A stretch of DNA of 64,000 nucleotides from an uncultured Bacilli bacterium (lineage in GTDB: Bacteria; Bacillota_I; Bacilli_A; RF39; UBA660), in contig CAKPGT010000002.1 of the NCBI GenBank assembly GCA_934155185.1, positions 51,001-115,000 of the forward strand, written 5' to 3'. Both the position numbers and the translations under genes were made by a program. Each line of letters opens with the position of its first letter. The first letter of the stretch is position 1. Shown piece after piece: positions 48,984-58,100 of this stretch. The notes under the pieces were generated by a model. The model was not told the origin of the DNA and did not search any database. It saw nothing but the letters and a program-made list of their open reading frames with translations.

Positions 48984-50258
48984 ATGTTTAAAGGCCTTAA
49001 GCAAATCTTTTCTGCCAGAAATAAAGATATAAGAAAAAAGATATTATTCACATTACTTATATTGTTTATTTACAAAGTTGGAACAGCTGTAAGGGTTCCA
49101 GGTACAGAAAACATAACGCAAGATTTAGGTTTCTTAGAGTTACTTAACGTTATGGGTGGTGGCTCACTTAAGAACTTTTCTATCTTTGCTTTAGGTGTAA
49201 CCCCATATATTAGTGCATCAATAATAATACAGTTATTACAGATGGATATAATTCCTTACTTTTCAAATTTAGCAAAAGAAGGGCATACAGGAAGGGTTAA
49301 ATTAAATAAAATTACTAGATATTTAGGTATTGTATTTGCATTCTTACAAGGATTGGTAATGTCGTTTTCATTCCTTGGAGGAAATGCATCAGCAGTAGAA
49401 TATTTAAGAGTTTCATTAATTTTAACAGCAGGTACATGTTTCCTACTATGGCTAGGTGATCAAATTACTAGTAAAGGTGTAGGAAATGGAATATCAATGC
49501 TAATTATGGCCGGTATTTTAATTAGTACTCCAAGCATGATGGCTGACGCATTTGGTTCATTTGTTGTATCAGGTAGTGTTCAAGAAGTAGCTCTTGGAGT
49601 AACTAAATTCATATTATTTATACTTGTTTATCTTGCCATAATAGTTGGTGTGGTATTTATAGAAAAATCTGAAAGAAGAATTCCTATACAGTATTCTAAT
49701 AAGACTACATCTGCTTATGGTGCAAAACAAGCATATATACCATTTAAACTTAATTCAGCAGGAGTTATGCCAGTAATTTTTGCTTCAAGTTTAATATCTA
49801 TTCCTGCTTTTATAGCAAGTTTTATAAAGAATGATTCATTTTCATTATTTATTAACAAATATATTAGTTATAATACAGTAACTGGATTCATTTTGTATAT
49901 ATTATTAATTATATTATTTACTTACCTTTATACGTTTATGGCTTCAGGACTTAGACCTAAAGAATTAGCCGAAAACTTAAATAAACAAGGCGGTTATATT
50001 CCTGGTGTAAGACCTGGTAATGAAACAAAAGGATATATTAGTAAAATACTTTCAAGAACTACGTTTATAGGCGCGTTATTCTTAATAGTTATAGCAGGAC
50101 TTCCAATACTTGTTTCAAACCTAAGTACACTTCCAACAAGTGTAACAGTTGGTGGTACAGGTTTACTAATCGTTGTTGGAGTTGCCCTTGAAACTTATAG
50201 CCAAATTGAAAGTGCAATATCTGCAAAACAATACGAAAGGGGTTACTATAGAAAATGA
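48984..50258 (+). CDS. secY: Protein translocase subunit SecY
   Basis: Channel-forming membrane protein of the Sec translocon, ten membrane helices in 424 residues. Plug-region and second-helix pattern LGVTPYISASIIIQLLQ, the cytoplasmic loop with SERRIPIQYSNK, and the FASSLISIPAF helix are seen, with AENLNKQGGYIPGVRPG in the conserved C-terminal loop. Overlaps adk by 4 bases, as usual in this operon. Confidence 0.97.
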   Translation: MFKGLKQIFSARNKDIRKKILFTLLILFIYKVGTAVRVPGTENITQDLGFLELLNVMGGGSLKNFSIFALGVTPYISASIIIQLLQMDIIPYFSNLAKEGHTGRVKLNKITRYLGIVFAFLQGLVMSFSFLGGNASAVEYLRVSLILTAGTCFLLWLGDQITSKGVGNGISMLIMAGILISTPSMMADAFGSFVVSGSVQEVALGVTKFILFILVYLAIIVGVVFIEKSERRIPIQYSNKTTSAYGAKQAYIPFKLNSAGVMPVIFASSLISIPAFIASFIKNDSFSLFINKYISYNTVTGFILYILLIILFTYLYTFMASGLRPKELAENLNKQGGYIPGVRPGNETKGYISKILSRTTFIGALFLIVIAGLPILVSNLSTLPTSVTVGGTGLLIVVGVALETYSQIESAISAKQYERGYYRK

Positions 50259-50908
50259 AAAACATAATATTTTTAGCACCACCAGCAGCTGGTAAAGGTA
50301 CACTATCAGAAATGTTAGTGGAAAAATATGGCTACGGTCATATATCAACTGGTGATTTGCTGAGAGAAGAAATAAAAAATGGTACAGAAATCGGGAAACA
50401 AGCTGAAAGTCTTATGAAAGAGGGAAAGTTTGTTTCTGACGATGTAATAATAGAACTTATTAAAAACAGAATCACAAAAGCTGACTGTGAAAATGGATAC
50501 ATATTAGATGGATTTCCAAGAACACTTGTTCAAGCTGAAAAGTATGATGAATTACTTAATGAATTAAACAAGGAACTTGGTGTTGTTATATATATAGATA
50601 TTGATAAGGATGTAGCGATGAAGCGTGCTTGCTCTAGAATTACATGTCCTAAATGTGGAAGAATATATAACAAATATTCTAATGAAATGAAACCTAAAAC
50701 AGAAGGTATATGTGATGACTGCCGCGTAAACCTTACTTCTAGGGCTGATGATAGTGAAGAAACATTCATTAAAAGATTTGATGAATATGTAAATAAAACA
50801 ATGCCTCTTTATGAATATTACAAAAATAAAGGTGTATTAAGAGTAATAAATGCTCACGAGAGTAAATTTGATACATTTAATGAGGCAATTAAGGTTTTAG
50901 AAGATTAA
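50255..50908 (+). CDS. adk: Adenylate kinase, zinc-LID type
   Basis: Interconverts ATP, AMP and ADP. 217 residues. The P-loop reads APPAAGKGT (usual GPPGAGKGT), keeping the Gly-Lys-Gly but with Ala for two glycines. GYGHISTGDLLREEI, LDGFPRTLVQAE and the zinc LID (CPKCGRIYN and CDDC) are intact. It follows secY with ATGA overlap and precedes map. Confidence 0.95.
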   Translation: MKNIIFLAPPAAGKGTLSEMLVEKYGYGHISTGDLLREEIKNGTEIGKQAESLMKEGKFVSDDVIIELIKNRITKADCENGYILDGFPRTLVQAEKYDELLNELNKELGVVIYIDIDKDVAMKRACSRITCPKCGRIYNKYSNEMKPKTEGICDDCRVNLTSRADDSEETFIKRFDEYVNKTMPLYEYYKNKGVLRVINAHESKFDTFNEAIKVLED

Positions 50909-50918
50909 GAAGGCTATT

Positions 50919-51665
50919 ATGATAAGTATTAAATCAAAAAGAGAAATTGAATTAATGATAGTTGCTGGTCGTATAGTTTATGAAACACATCAGCATATAA
51001 AAAACATGGTTAAGCCAGGCGTTAGTTTACTTCAAATAGACGCAGAGGCTGAAAAGTTTATATTAAGCAAAGGTGCTACACCTTCGTTTAAGGGATATGA
51101 AGGTTTTCCTAATGCAACATGCATCTCGGTAAACGAAGAAGTTGTTCATGGAATTCCTTCTAATCGTAAACTTAAAAATGGTGATATAGTATCAATTGAC
51201 ATTGGCGCAAACTACAAGGGATATCATGGTGATTCTGCTTGGTCTTATGCTGTAGGAAATATTGATGATGATAAAAAATATTTAATGGAGCATACAAAGA
51301 AAGCTTTATTCGAAGGAATTAAGGAAGTTAAGCCAGGTAATCACGTTGGTGATATTGGTTATGCTGTTGAAAAGTATGCAAATGCTCACCACCTAGGAAT
51401 CGTAAGAGAACTAGTAGGCCATGGTGTTGGAAATAATGTTCACGAAGATCCTGATGTTCCAAACTATGGAAATAGACATACCGGTCCCGTTTTAAAAGAG
51501 GGCATGGTTATTGCAATAGAACCAATGCTTAATTTAGGAAGCGATGATATTGTAGTTGAAGACAACGATTGGACAATAACAACTTTAGATAAAAAACCAT
51601 CAGCTCACTTTGAACATACGGTTTTGGTTACTAAAGATGGTTATCAAATTTTAACAGGAGAGTGA
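50919..51665 (+). CDS. map: Methionine aminopeptidase, type I
   Basis: Removes the initiator methionine. 248 residues. Metal ligands are in SIDIGANYKGYHGDSAW (two Asp), GHGVGNNVHEDPDVPNYG (His), AIEPMLNLG (Glu) and FEHTVLVT (Glu region); the substrate His is in NEEVVHGIP. No N-terminal zinc extension. Its stop region holds the ribosome site of infA. Confidence 0.97.
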   Translation: MISIKSKREIELMIVAGRIVYETHQHIKNMVKPGVSLLQIDAEAEKFILSKGATPSFKGYEGFPNATCISVNEEVVHGIPSNRKLKNGDIVSIDIGANYKGYHGDSAWSYAVGNIDDDKKYLMEHTKKALFEGIKEVKPGNHVGDIGYAVEKYANAHHLGIVRELVGHGVGNNVHEDPDVPNYGNRHTGPVLKEGMVIAIEPMLNLGSDDIVVEDNDWTITTLDKKPSAHFEHTVLVTKDGYQILTGE

Positions 51666-51670
51666 TATAT

Positions 51671-51886
51671 ATGGCTAAAGAAGATGTTATTGAAGTAGAA
51701 GGTAAAGTTATTGAACTACTTAAAGGCGGAGACTTTAAGGTTCAACTAGCAAACGGACATATCGTATGTGCTCGCGTTTCTGGTAAAATGCGAATGAACA
51801 AAATTCGTATTTTAACAGGTGATACGGTAGTTTTAGAAATCTCACCATATGATTTAACACGCGGGCGAATAACCTACAGAAAATGA
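51671..51886 (+). CDS. infA: Translation initiation factor IF-1
   Basis: Occupies the A site during initiation. Start at ATG 51671 (MAKEDVIEVEGKVIELL, 71 residues), after GGAGAG inside the map end. OB-fold motifs VQLANGHIVCARVSGKMRMNK (within 20-residue blocks) and PYDLTRGRITYR are standard. The upstream in-frame ATG at 51662 would be too close to the ribosome site. Confidence 0.96.
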   Translation: MAKEDVIEVEGKVIELLKGGDFKVQLANGHIVCARVSGKMRMNKIRILTGDTVVLEISPYDLTRGRITYRK

Positions 51887-51901
51887 TAGGAGGAAATAAA
51901 C

Positions 51902-52015
51902 ATGAAAGTTAGACCATCAGTTAAAAAAATCTGTGACAAATGCAAAATTATTAAACGTAATGGGAAAGTAATGGTTATTTGTGAAAACCCAAAACATAAG
52001 CAAAGACAAGGATAA
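51902..52015 (+). CDS. rpmJ: 50S ribosomal protein L36
   Basis: 37-residue zinc-ribbon protein: MKVRPSVKKICDKCKIIKRN, then CENPKHKQRQG. The zinc ligands CDKC, Cys and His are all present. TAGGAGG lies before the ATG. Standard place between infA and rpsM. Confidence 0.97.
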   Translation: MKVRPSVKKICDKCKIIKRNGKVMVICENPKHKQRQG

Positions 52016-52032
52016 TAGGAGGTGCAAACTAA

Positions 52033-52398
52033 ATGGCACGTATTAAGAATATTGATTTACCAGATAATAAAAGAATAGAGGTTGCATTAACTTATATTCA
52101 TGGTATTGGTAGAAAATTATCAAGACAAATATTAACTAAGTTAAATGTAAATTTAGATACTAAAGCTAAAGATTTAACTGAAGAAGAAATTTCTAAGATT
52201 CGTAAAGAATTAGATAACCACTTATTAGAAGGTGATTTAAGAAGAGAAGTTTCTATGAACATTAAAACAAAAATGGAAATAGGATCTTACCAAGGTATTC
52301 GTCACCGTAAAGGCTTACCTGTAAGAGGGCAATCTACAAGAAGTAATGCTAGAACTCGTAAAGGTAGAGGTAAGACTGTAGCTAATAAGAAGAAGTAG
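52033..52398 (+). CDS. rpsM: 30S ribosomal protein S13
   Basis: Head protein in intersubunit bridges and contact with P-site tRNA. ARIKNIDLPDNKRIEVALTY with IHGIGRK, and RHRKGLPVRGQSTRSNARTR are diagnostic. 121 residues. TAGGAGGTG precedes the ATG. Confidence 0.97.
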   Translation: MARIKNIDLPDNKRIEVALTYIHGIGRKLSRQILTKLNVNLDTKAKDLTEEEISKIRKELDNHLLEGDLRREVSMNIKTKMEIGSYQGIRHRKGLPVRGQSTRSNARTRKGRGKTVANKKK

Positions 52399-52417
52399 GA
52401 AAAAAGGAGGATAAATA

Positions 52418-52801
52418 ATGGCTTACAAAGCAAGAAAACGTAAGGTTAAAAAGAATATACCTGAAGGACAAGCTCATATTCATTCAACTTTCAATAACAC
52501 TATCGTTACTATAACTGATAGCGAAGGTAATGCAGTTAGTTGGGCTTCATCAGGAACATCAGGTTTTAAAGGAAGTAAGAAAAAAACTCCATACGCTGCT
52601 GGTATGAGTGCAGAAGCAGCTGGTAAAGCAGCTTATGATGCTGGAATGAGAAAGGTTGCTGTATTTGTAAGAGGATTAGGTTCAGGAAGAGAAACTGCAA
52701 TTCGTTCATTACAAAGTGCAGGATTAGAAATTACTTCAATTACAGATGTAACACCAGTACCACATAACGGTTGTCGTCCACCAAAACGTCCACGTGGATA
52801 A
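52418..52801 (+). CDS. rpsK: 30S ribosomal protein S11
   Basis: Platform protein near the Shine-Dalgarno helix. AHIHSTFNNTIVTITDSEGN, SSGTSGFKGSKKKTPYAA and the end HNGCRPPKRPRG are characteristic. 127 residues. Confidence 0.97.
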   Translation: MAYKARKRKVKKNIPEGQAHIHSTFNNTIVTITDSEGNAVSWASSGTSGFKGSKKKTPYAAGMSAEAAGKAAYDAGMRKVAVFVRGLGSGRETAIRSLQSAGLEITSITDVTPVPHNGCRPPKRPRG

Positions 52802-52826
52802 TTTAAATAAAAGGGAGTGAATTTAC

Positions 52827-53777
52827 GTGATAAAATTCGAAAAACCAGAATTCAAAGTTGCTGAATATGTTGAAAACAGGAACTATGGAAAATTTGAAAT
52901 TGAACCTTTAGAAAGAGGTTTCGGTACAACACTTGGAAATGCTTTAAGAAGAGTAATGCTATCATCATTACCTGGTGATGCTATAACTAGTGTACACATT
53001 GACGGTGTACTTCATGAATTTCAAACTATTGATGGAGTAGTAGAAGATGTTACACAAATTATACTTAATTTAAAGAATGTAGTTGTAAAGAATCACACTA
53101 ATGAACAAAAAGTTATTAAACTAAATGTTGATAAAGAAGGTGTGGTAACAGCAGCTGATATTGAAAAAGATGCAGATGTTGAAATAATAAATCCAGAACA
53201 AGAAATTGCTACAATAGTTAAAGGTGGAAAACTTAACATGGAAATGACTATAGGTAATGGTCGTGGATATGTTAGAGCTGAAGCTAATAAGAAATTACTT
53301 GGAAATGTTAAATTAAATACTATTGCTATGGATTCAAACTTCTCTCCAATTGAAAGAGTTAACTACGAGGTAGAAGGTGCTCGTGTTGGGCAAGATGATA
53401 CTTATGACAAATTAACTATGGAAGTTTGGACTAATGGTTCAATGAAACCTGAAGAAGCAATTGCTTTAGCATCTAGAATATTAATTGAACATTTTGATAT
53501 TTTAACTAAGTTGGATGAAATAGCAGATGAAACAGGACTTATGAAACAAAACGTTGATGATTCTAAGACTAAGGCTTTAGAAATGTCAATAGACGAATTA
53601 GAATTTTCAGTTAGAGCATATAACTGTTTAAAGAGAGCTAATATTAATACTTTACAAGACTTAACGCAAAAGTCTGAAAATGAAATGATGAAAATCCGTA
53701 ACTTAGGTAAAAAATCACTTAAAGAAGTTATTGATAAAGTAAAAGAAATGGGATTTTCATTTAGAAATGAGGACTAA
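52827..53777 (+). CDS. rpoA: RNA polymerase alpha subunit
   Basis: Assembly platform of RNA polymerase. GTG start after GGGAGTG. N-terminal domain has FEIEPLERGFGTTLGNALRR and LSSLPGDAITSVHIDGVLHE; a linker leads to the C-terminal domain (LEFSVRAYNCLKRANINTL and IRNLGKKSLKEV), which contacts UP elements and activators. 316 residues, complete. Confidence 0.98.
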   Translation: MIKFEKPEFKVAEYVENRNYGKFEIEPLERGFGTTLGNALRRVMLSSLPGDAITSVHIDGVLHEFQTIDGVVEDVTQIILNLKNVVVKNHTNEQKVIKLNVDKEGVVTAADIEKDADVEIINPEQEIATIVKGGKLNMEMTIGNGRGYVRAEANKKLLGNVKLNTIAMDSNFSPIERVNYEVEGARVGQDDTYDKLTMEVWTNGSMKPEEAIALASRILIEHFDILTKLDEIADETGLMKQNVDDSKTKALEMSIDELEFSVRAYNCLKRANINTLQDLTQKSENEMMKIRNLGKKSLKEVIDKVKEMGFSFRNED

Positions 53778-53795
53778 AAGTAAGGAGGAATAATA

Positions 53796-54140
53796 ATGGC
53801 TTATAGAAAGTTAGGACGTACAAATAAACATAGAAAAGCTATGCTTGCTAATTTAACTAAGGACCTAATTAAAAACGAACGTATTGAAACAACTGAAACA
53901 AGAGCTAAAGAAGTTCGCAAATGTTTTGATAAAATGGTTACTTATGGTAAAAATGGTAGCTTAGTAGCTAGAAGAAATGCACTTGCTTTCTTACATAATG
54001 ATAAAGAAGCTGTAACAAAAGTATTTGATACACTTGCTAAACGTTATGAAACAAGAAATGGTGGATATACTAGAATTCTTAAATTATCAGAAAGAAAGGG
54101 CGACGATGCTCTTATGGTTATACTAGAATTAGTAGACTAA
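53796..54140 (+). CDS. rplQ: 50S ribosomal protein L17
   Basis: Last gene of the ribosomal operon. YRKLGRTNKHRKAMLANLTK and the end with RNGGYTRILKLSERKGDDA are diagnostic. 114 residues. AAGGAGG precedes the ATG. A terminator follows, and the ecf genes that often come next are 4 kb away. Confidence 0.97.
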   Translation: MAYRKLGRTNKHRKAMLANLTKDLIKNERIETTETRAKEVRKCFDKMVTYGKNGSLVARRNALAFLHNDKEAVTKVFDTLAKRYETRNGGYTRILKLSERKGDDALMVILELVD

Positions 54141-54145
54141 TTATT

Positions 54146-54185
54146 AAAGACTTAGTGTGGCTATTGTCATATTAGGTCTTTTTTT
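54146..54185 (+). terminator. Terminator of the S10-spc-alpha operon
   Basis: AAAGACTTA (54146-54154) with TTAGGTCTTT (54172-54181), one T-G pair, then T residues. Confidence 0.75.
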
Positions 54186-54301
54186 ATGTAAACTTTTTAA
54201 TTAAGTATTTAAATTTATAAATATTTATGTTATATTGTACTTAGGATATGTAGCTAAAAGAATAGACATATCAAAATTACGGAAAGGAGAAAAGAAGAGG
54301 T

Positions 54302-55675
54302 ATGAAAAAAAGATTGGGATTTTTTGCGTTATTATCAGCACTTGTTTTACCACTAAGTATTAGTGCAATGACACTAGACAAAGATACTACTTTAGCTGAG
54401 GATGTTAATGACGGTATCCTAGTAAAAAAGGGTAGTAAAATAACATTAAATTTAGGAGGTAAGAAAGTAACTAATAAAGATGGTGAACACACTATTACAG
54501 TTGAAGATGGTGCAACACTAACTATTATTGGTGAAGGTAGTGCTACAAATACTTCTAATGACAGAGCAGTATTAGCTAATGATGGTACCCTAATTATTAA
54601 AGGTGGTACATATAGTCGTGTTGAAACAAAGACACCTGATGTAACTTATTATGTATTTGTTAACCATGGTACAGCTTCTATCGATGGCGGAACATTTAAG
54701 ATTGATTCTGTAGGTGTTGATATGACTGATAAGGCAGCAAAAGCTGGACTATCATCATTAATTGATAATGGTTGGTATAATGAGAAAGAAAATGTTGATG
54801 GTAAAAAATCAGTTTTAACTATCAATGATGGTAAATTTATTATAGCAAGCAATGACAAGTATATAAAAAATGATAGTTTTGGAACGATGACCGTAAATGG
54901 TGGAACATTTAATACTTCAGCCTATCCATCAGCAGTTTTAGGTAACATTGCAGAAGATGCGGTTTTAACTGTTAACGGTGGTATTTTTAATCACGGAAGA
55001 GCTACTGAACCTATTTGGTGTTATAAAGGTAAAGCTACTATAAATGGTGGAATTTATAACTTAGTAAGTGACAAAATTAATATCAATGATGGTGGAGAAC
55101 TAAAAATCGAATTTAAAAAATATAAAATAAATGGTAGTGAAAAGACTTCAGTTGTTAATGAAGAAGACATCAAAGAAATAGTAAATGTTGCTGATGTTAA
55201 AGAAGCGGATATCCATGAGAATGCTTTAAAAGCAATTAAGGCTGCTACCGATGGCAAGTATACATTCGCTAGCTTCTATGAAATTAATCTTTATAAGGGG
55301 TTAGATGAAGATACAATATTTGAAGGCACTGAGATGGAAAAATCTGATACTGCTAAAGTTATTACTTTAAAGATTCCTACTTCACTTAAAGCTGTTCAAG
55401 ATGGATATAAGAGAACATATTATGTAGTTCGTTCACATATGGTAGATAACGAATACAAAGTTGATGTTTTAGATACTACTTTAAATGAAGATGGAACTGT
55501 GTCTTTCAAAACTGACAAGTTCTCAAGCTATGCATTAGCTTATACTGATACTAAAGTTGAAAAAACAGAAGTTAAAAACCCTAATACAGCTGATAATGGA
55601 TTATTATATATGGTTCTTTCAGGTTTAGGTTTAGTTTCAATAGCTTTTGTTTCAAAAAGTTTAATTAAACATTAA
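54302..55675 (+). CDS. Cell-wall surface protein with NPNTA sorting signal
   Basis: 457 residues. Signal peptide MKKRLGFFALLSALVLPLSISA. Residues 30-265 are short beta-helix-like turns with repeated GGTF, GGTY and GGIF motifs; the rest is a beta-rich stalk. The C-terminus is a sorting signal: NPNTA at residue 426, a hydrophobic stretch, and KSLIKH. NPxTx is the motif class cut by class B sortases. The convergent gene 34 bases away encodes such a sortase. Function as adhesin or matrix protein is inferred. Confidence 0.8.
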   Translation: MKKRLGFFALLSALVLPLSISAMTLDKDTTLAEDVNDGILVKKGSKITLNLGGKKVTNKDGEHTITVEDGATLTIIGEGSATNTSNDRAVLANDGTLIIKGGTYSRVETKTPDVTYYVFVNHGTASIDGGTFKIDSVGVDMTDKAAKAGLSSLIDNGWYNEKENVDGKKSVLTINDGKFIIASNDKYIKNDSFGTMTVNGGTFNTSAYPSAVLGNIAEDAVLTVNGGIFNHGRATEPIWCYKGKATINGGIYNLVSDKININDGGELKIEFKKYKINGSEKTSVVNEEDIKEIVNVADVKEADIHENALKAIKAATDGKYTFASFYEINLYKGLDEDTIFEGTEMEKSDTAKVITLKIPTSLKAVQDGYKRTYYVVRSHMVDNEYKVDVLDTTLNEDGTVSFKTDKFSSYALAYTDTKVEKTEVKNPNTADNGLLYMVLSGLGLVSIAFVSKSLIKH

Positions 55676-55687
55676 TTACATAATAAA

Positions 55688-55719
55688 AATAATGTCTGAA
55701 ATCGGACATTATTTTTTTT
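55688..55719. terminator. Bidirectional terminator between the surface protein and sortase genes
   Basis: 9-bp arms AATAATGTC (55688-55696) and GACATTATT (55705-55713); T tract to 55719 on the plus strand and A tract upstream, which is a T tract on the minus strand. Overlaps the sortase stop codon. Confidence 0.85.
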
Positions 55720-56578
55720 GCAATTTAATTAGTTTTGCGTGCATTACGACTCTGTTACCTTTACTATCTCTGCATGTTGATAGTGTTATAATTTTATCAT
55801 TTTCATTTACATCTGCACTAAACTTTACTTTGCTTCTTCCCTTTAAAGTAGTAGCAAATTCTTTAAACTCATTATTAGAACTAAAATCTGTTGTTATATA
55901 ATAGCTTTCTGCCTTTATAGTATAGACTGAAAATACTTGCCAAAGACTTGTATATTTGTCTGTTGCAAACTTTATAATATAATTATTCTTATTTTCATAC
56001 CAGTTGCTCTTAAGAATGTTTTTTAAACTACCAAACATGGTTGTATCAACTCTTCCATGTGCATATATTATAGTATTTTTATCTAGTACATCTAAATTGT
56101 TTCTAAAGTCTAGAAATACCCACCCGGCATTATTTTTACTCTTATCATATGAGTGATTTAAATAGTATTCATTATCACTTCTTTGAACTACTGGGTAATT
56201 AATATTAGTTCCCTCAACCTTTATCCAGGCTTTAGTATCACTATTTTTCTTTTTAAGGTCACTAAAGTTAACATCTAACATATTCATTTTTATATAATTC
56301 CAGTAATCATTATCTTTATCCTCAGGAGGATTTATGTTGGTATCTTCACTAGCATCTGCCTCTATTTCATTTACTTTAATATCCTTGGTTATATTTTTTT
56401 CAACCTTTTTAGTATCCTTATTGTCTTTATTCCATAATAGTATATTTAGTGAACTAAAAGCAAAAAGTGCTATAAAGCAAATTAAAATTATTACTCTTAT
56501 CCATCTTTTAAGAACGAGTCTTGTTCGTTTTTTTGGTGGTTTTCTTCTTTTCATTTCCCTATTAACATCTAATATCAT
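55709..56578 (-). CDS. srtB: Class B-type sortase
   Basis: 289 residues. A basic cytoplasmic start with RRKPPKKR precedes one membrane helix (about residues 29-50), then a Glu/Lys/Asp-rich spacer and the sortase domain. Catalytic His is in TIIYAHGRVD, Cys269 in ITLSTCRDSKG, Arg in GNRVVMHAKL. Paralogue of the sortase at 36963, sharing WIKVEGTxINYP, DNEYYLxHS and GWVFLDxRN blocks. Convergence with the NPNTA protein suggests it is that protein's transpeptidase. AGGAAGGT precedes the ATG. Confidence 0.88.
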   Translation of the reverse strand: MILDVNREMKRRKPPKKRTRLVLKRWIRVIILICFIALFAFSSLNILLWNKDNKDTKKVEKNITKDIKVNEIEADASEDTNINPPEDKDNDYWNYIKMNMLDVNFSDLKKKNSDTKAWIKVEGTNINYPVVQRSDNEYYLNHSYDKSKNNAGWVFLDFRNNLDVLDKNTIIYAHGRVDTTMFGSLKNILKSNWYENKNNYIIKFATDKYTSLWQVFSVYTIKAESYYITTDFSSNNEFKEFATTLKGRSKVKFSADVNENDKIITLSTCRDSKGNRVVMHAKLIKLQKK

Positions 56579-56597
56579 AATTTTACCTTCCTAAATT

Positions 56598-56603
56598 ATT
56601 ATA
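56598..56603 (-). promoter_or_regulatory. -10 element of the second sortase gene
   Basis: TATAAT on the minus strand about 20 bases before the ATG, next to the palindrome TAGCATGCTA (56602-56611). Confidence 0.4.
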
Positions 56604-56688
56604 GCATGCTAATAGTAAAATAAAAAGTTATTTAATATCTTAAATCAGAAATGACAAATTATATATACAAGAAACCTAAATAAACCTA

Positions 56689-56717
56689 ATGACTTTTTAT
56701 CAGAAATTTGATACAAT
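56689..56717 (+). promoter_or_regulatory. Promoter of the SDR-prepilin pair
   Basis: ATGACT (56689-56694), 17-base spacer, TACAAT (56712-56717). Confidence 0.5.
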
Positions 56718-56734
56718 TTAAATGGTGATAATAA

Positions 56735-57481
56735 ATGCGAGCATTAATTACAGGAGCATCTTCTGGAATAGGAAGAGAATTAGCCATTATTTTAAGTGAA
56801 AAAGGCTATGACGTAGTTTTAGTTGCTAGAGATGAAAAAGGGCTTAAAAGTGTGTCTAAATTGTGTAAAACAAAGACATATATTGAAGCCATGGATTTAT
56901 CTGATTATAAGAATTGTATTAAGCTGTTTAATAAGTATAAAGACATAGATTTATTAGTAAATAACGCAGGTTTTGGGCTTTGCGGTGAATTTATTAATAC
57001 TAATCTAGATAAAGAACTTAACATGATAGATTTAAATATAAAAGCTGTTCATGTGTTAACTAAATTATATTTATCAAGTATGGTTAAGAAGGATAATGGC
57101 AGAATACTTAATGTGGCTTCTAGTGCGGCTTTTATGCCAGGGCCATTAATGAGTACTTATTATTCTACCAAGTCATATGTATATAGGCTTACAGCAGCTA
57201 TTTACGAGGAATTAAGAAGAAATAAGTCTAATGTTAAAGTATCAGTTTTATGTCCTGGACCGGTTAGTACTAACTTTAATAATGTAGCGGATGTTAAATT
57301 TGCTGTTAAGGAAGATGATTGTAAAGAAGTATGCAAATATGCTGTGGATAAGATGTTTAAAAACAAGCTAGTAATAATACCTGGAATATCAATGAAGATA
57401 ATAGTGTTTTTAACTAGATTGTTACCAGTTAAGTTGGTATCAAAAATAGATTATAATATACAAAGAAAGAAGGAAAAATAA
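56735..57481 (+). CDS. Short-chain dehydrogenase/reductase
   Basis: 248 residues, NAD(P)-dependent oxidoreductase of the classical SDR type. Cofactor motif TGASSGIGRELA, structural NNAGFG, catalytic Ser in NVASSAAFMPG and catalytic YSTKS are all present, with PGPVSTNF after. Substrate is unknown; the family resembles DltE/YqjQ-type reductases. GGTGAT precedes the ATG. The prepilin-like gene begins immediately after its stop. Confidence 0.87.
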   Translation: MRALITGASSGIGRELAIILSEKGYDVVLVARDEKGLKSVSKLCKTKTYIEAMDLSDYKNCIKLFNKYKDIDLLVNNAGFGLCGEFINTNLDKELNMIDLNIKAVHVLTKLYLSSMVKKDNGRILNVASSAAFMPGPLMSTYYSTKSYVYRLTAAIYEELRRNKSNVKVSVLCPGPVSTNFNNVADVKFAVKEDDCKEVCKYAVDKMFKNKLVIIPGISMKIIVFLTRLLPVKLVSKIDYNIQRKKEK

Positions 57482-57982
57482 ATGAAAAAGAATATTAAAG
57501 GATTTACATTAGTAGAATTATTAGCTGTAATAGTAATACTTGGAATTATAATGACTATAGCAGGTACAACTCTTATTGGCACTAGAAAGAAGGCAAATAA
57601 AGAAGAAGCAAAAAATATTGAAAATACAATAACAAAAGTTGGAGAAGAGCTATATGCGCATGAAAGTATGTTAGGTAATAAAGATGATGATACCTACTTT
57701 TATCAAAAGTATAAAGCTTCAGGTATTGGAAGCTCTTTAAAAATAACTATTGAGGCCTTAAAAAATGCAGGATATTTGAAAAGCAAAACTATATCAAATC
57801 CTAGTGGAAATGGAGATTGTAAGGGCTACTTACAAGTTACTAAAACGGGCGAAGGTCCTAAATTTGAAGGACATGTTTGCTGCCTTAATTTGTATAAAAC
57901 TGGTGAAGATGATGAACCAACGGAAGCAGATTGTAACGGCTATGATGATATAGCAGATGAACCAAAATTAACCAACAATTAA
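57482..57982 (+). CDS. Type IV prepilin-like protein (ComGC/pseudopilin type)
   Basis: 166 residues with a class III signal: basic MKKNIK, then G7/FTLVELLAVIVILGIIMTIA, with Glu at position 5 of the mature form. After the helix the C-terminal domain has Cys pairs (NGDCKG, HVCCLN, ADCNG) that may form disulfides. No ComGA/GB motor, peptidase or other pilins are nearby, so it depends on genes elsewhere. Begins right at the SDR stop (TAAATG). Confidence 0.82.
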   Translation: MKKNIKGFTLVELLAVIVILGIIMTIAGTTLIGTRKKANKEEAKNIENTITKVGEELYAHESMLGNKDDDTYFYQKYKASGIGSSLKITIEALKNAGYLKSKTISNPSGNGDCKGYLQVTKTGEGPKFEGHVCCLNLYKTGEDDEPTEADCNGYDDIADEPKLTNN

Positions 57983-58074
57983 ACATGTGTTTTAACTAAG
58001 CATGTAATAGAATTAAAATATATACACGACTAGATTATTAGTAAATATTTAAATTTATAATTGCAAGGCTACTG

Positions 58075-58100
58075 GCTAGTAGCTTTTTTTTCTATTTTGT
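58075..58100 (+). terminator. Terminator of the SDR-prepilin pair
   Basis: AAGGCTACT (58075-58083) with AGTAGCTTT (58088-58096), GGCT loop, one G-T pair, then T residues. Confidence 0.8.
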
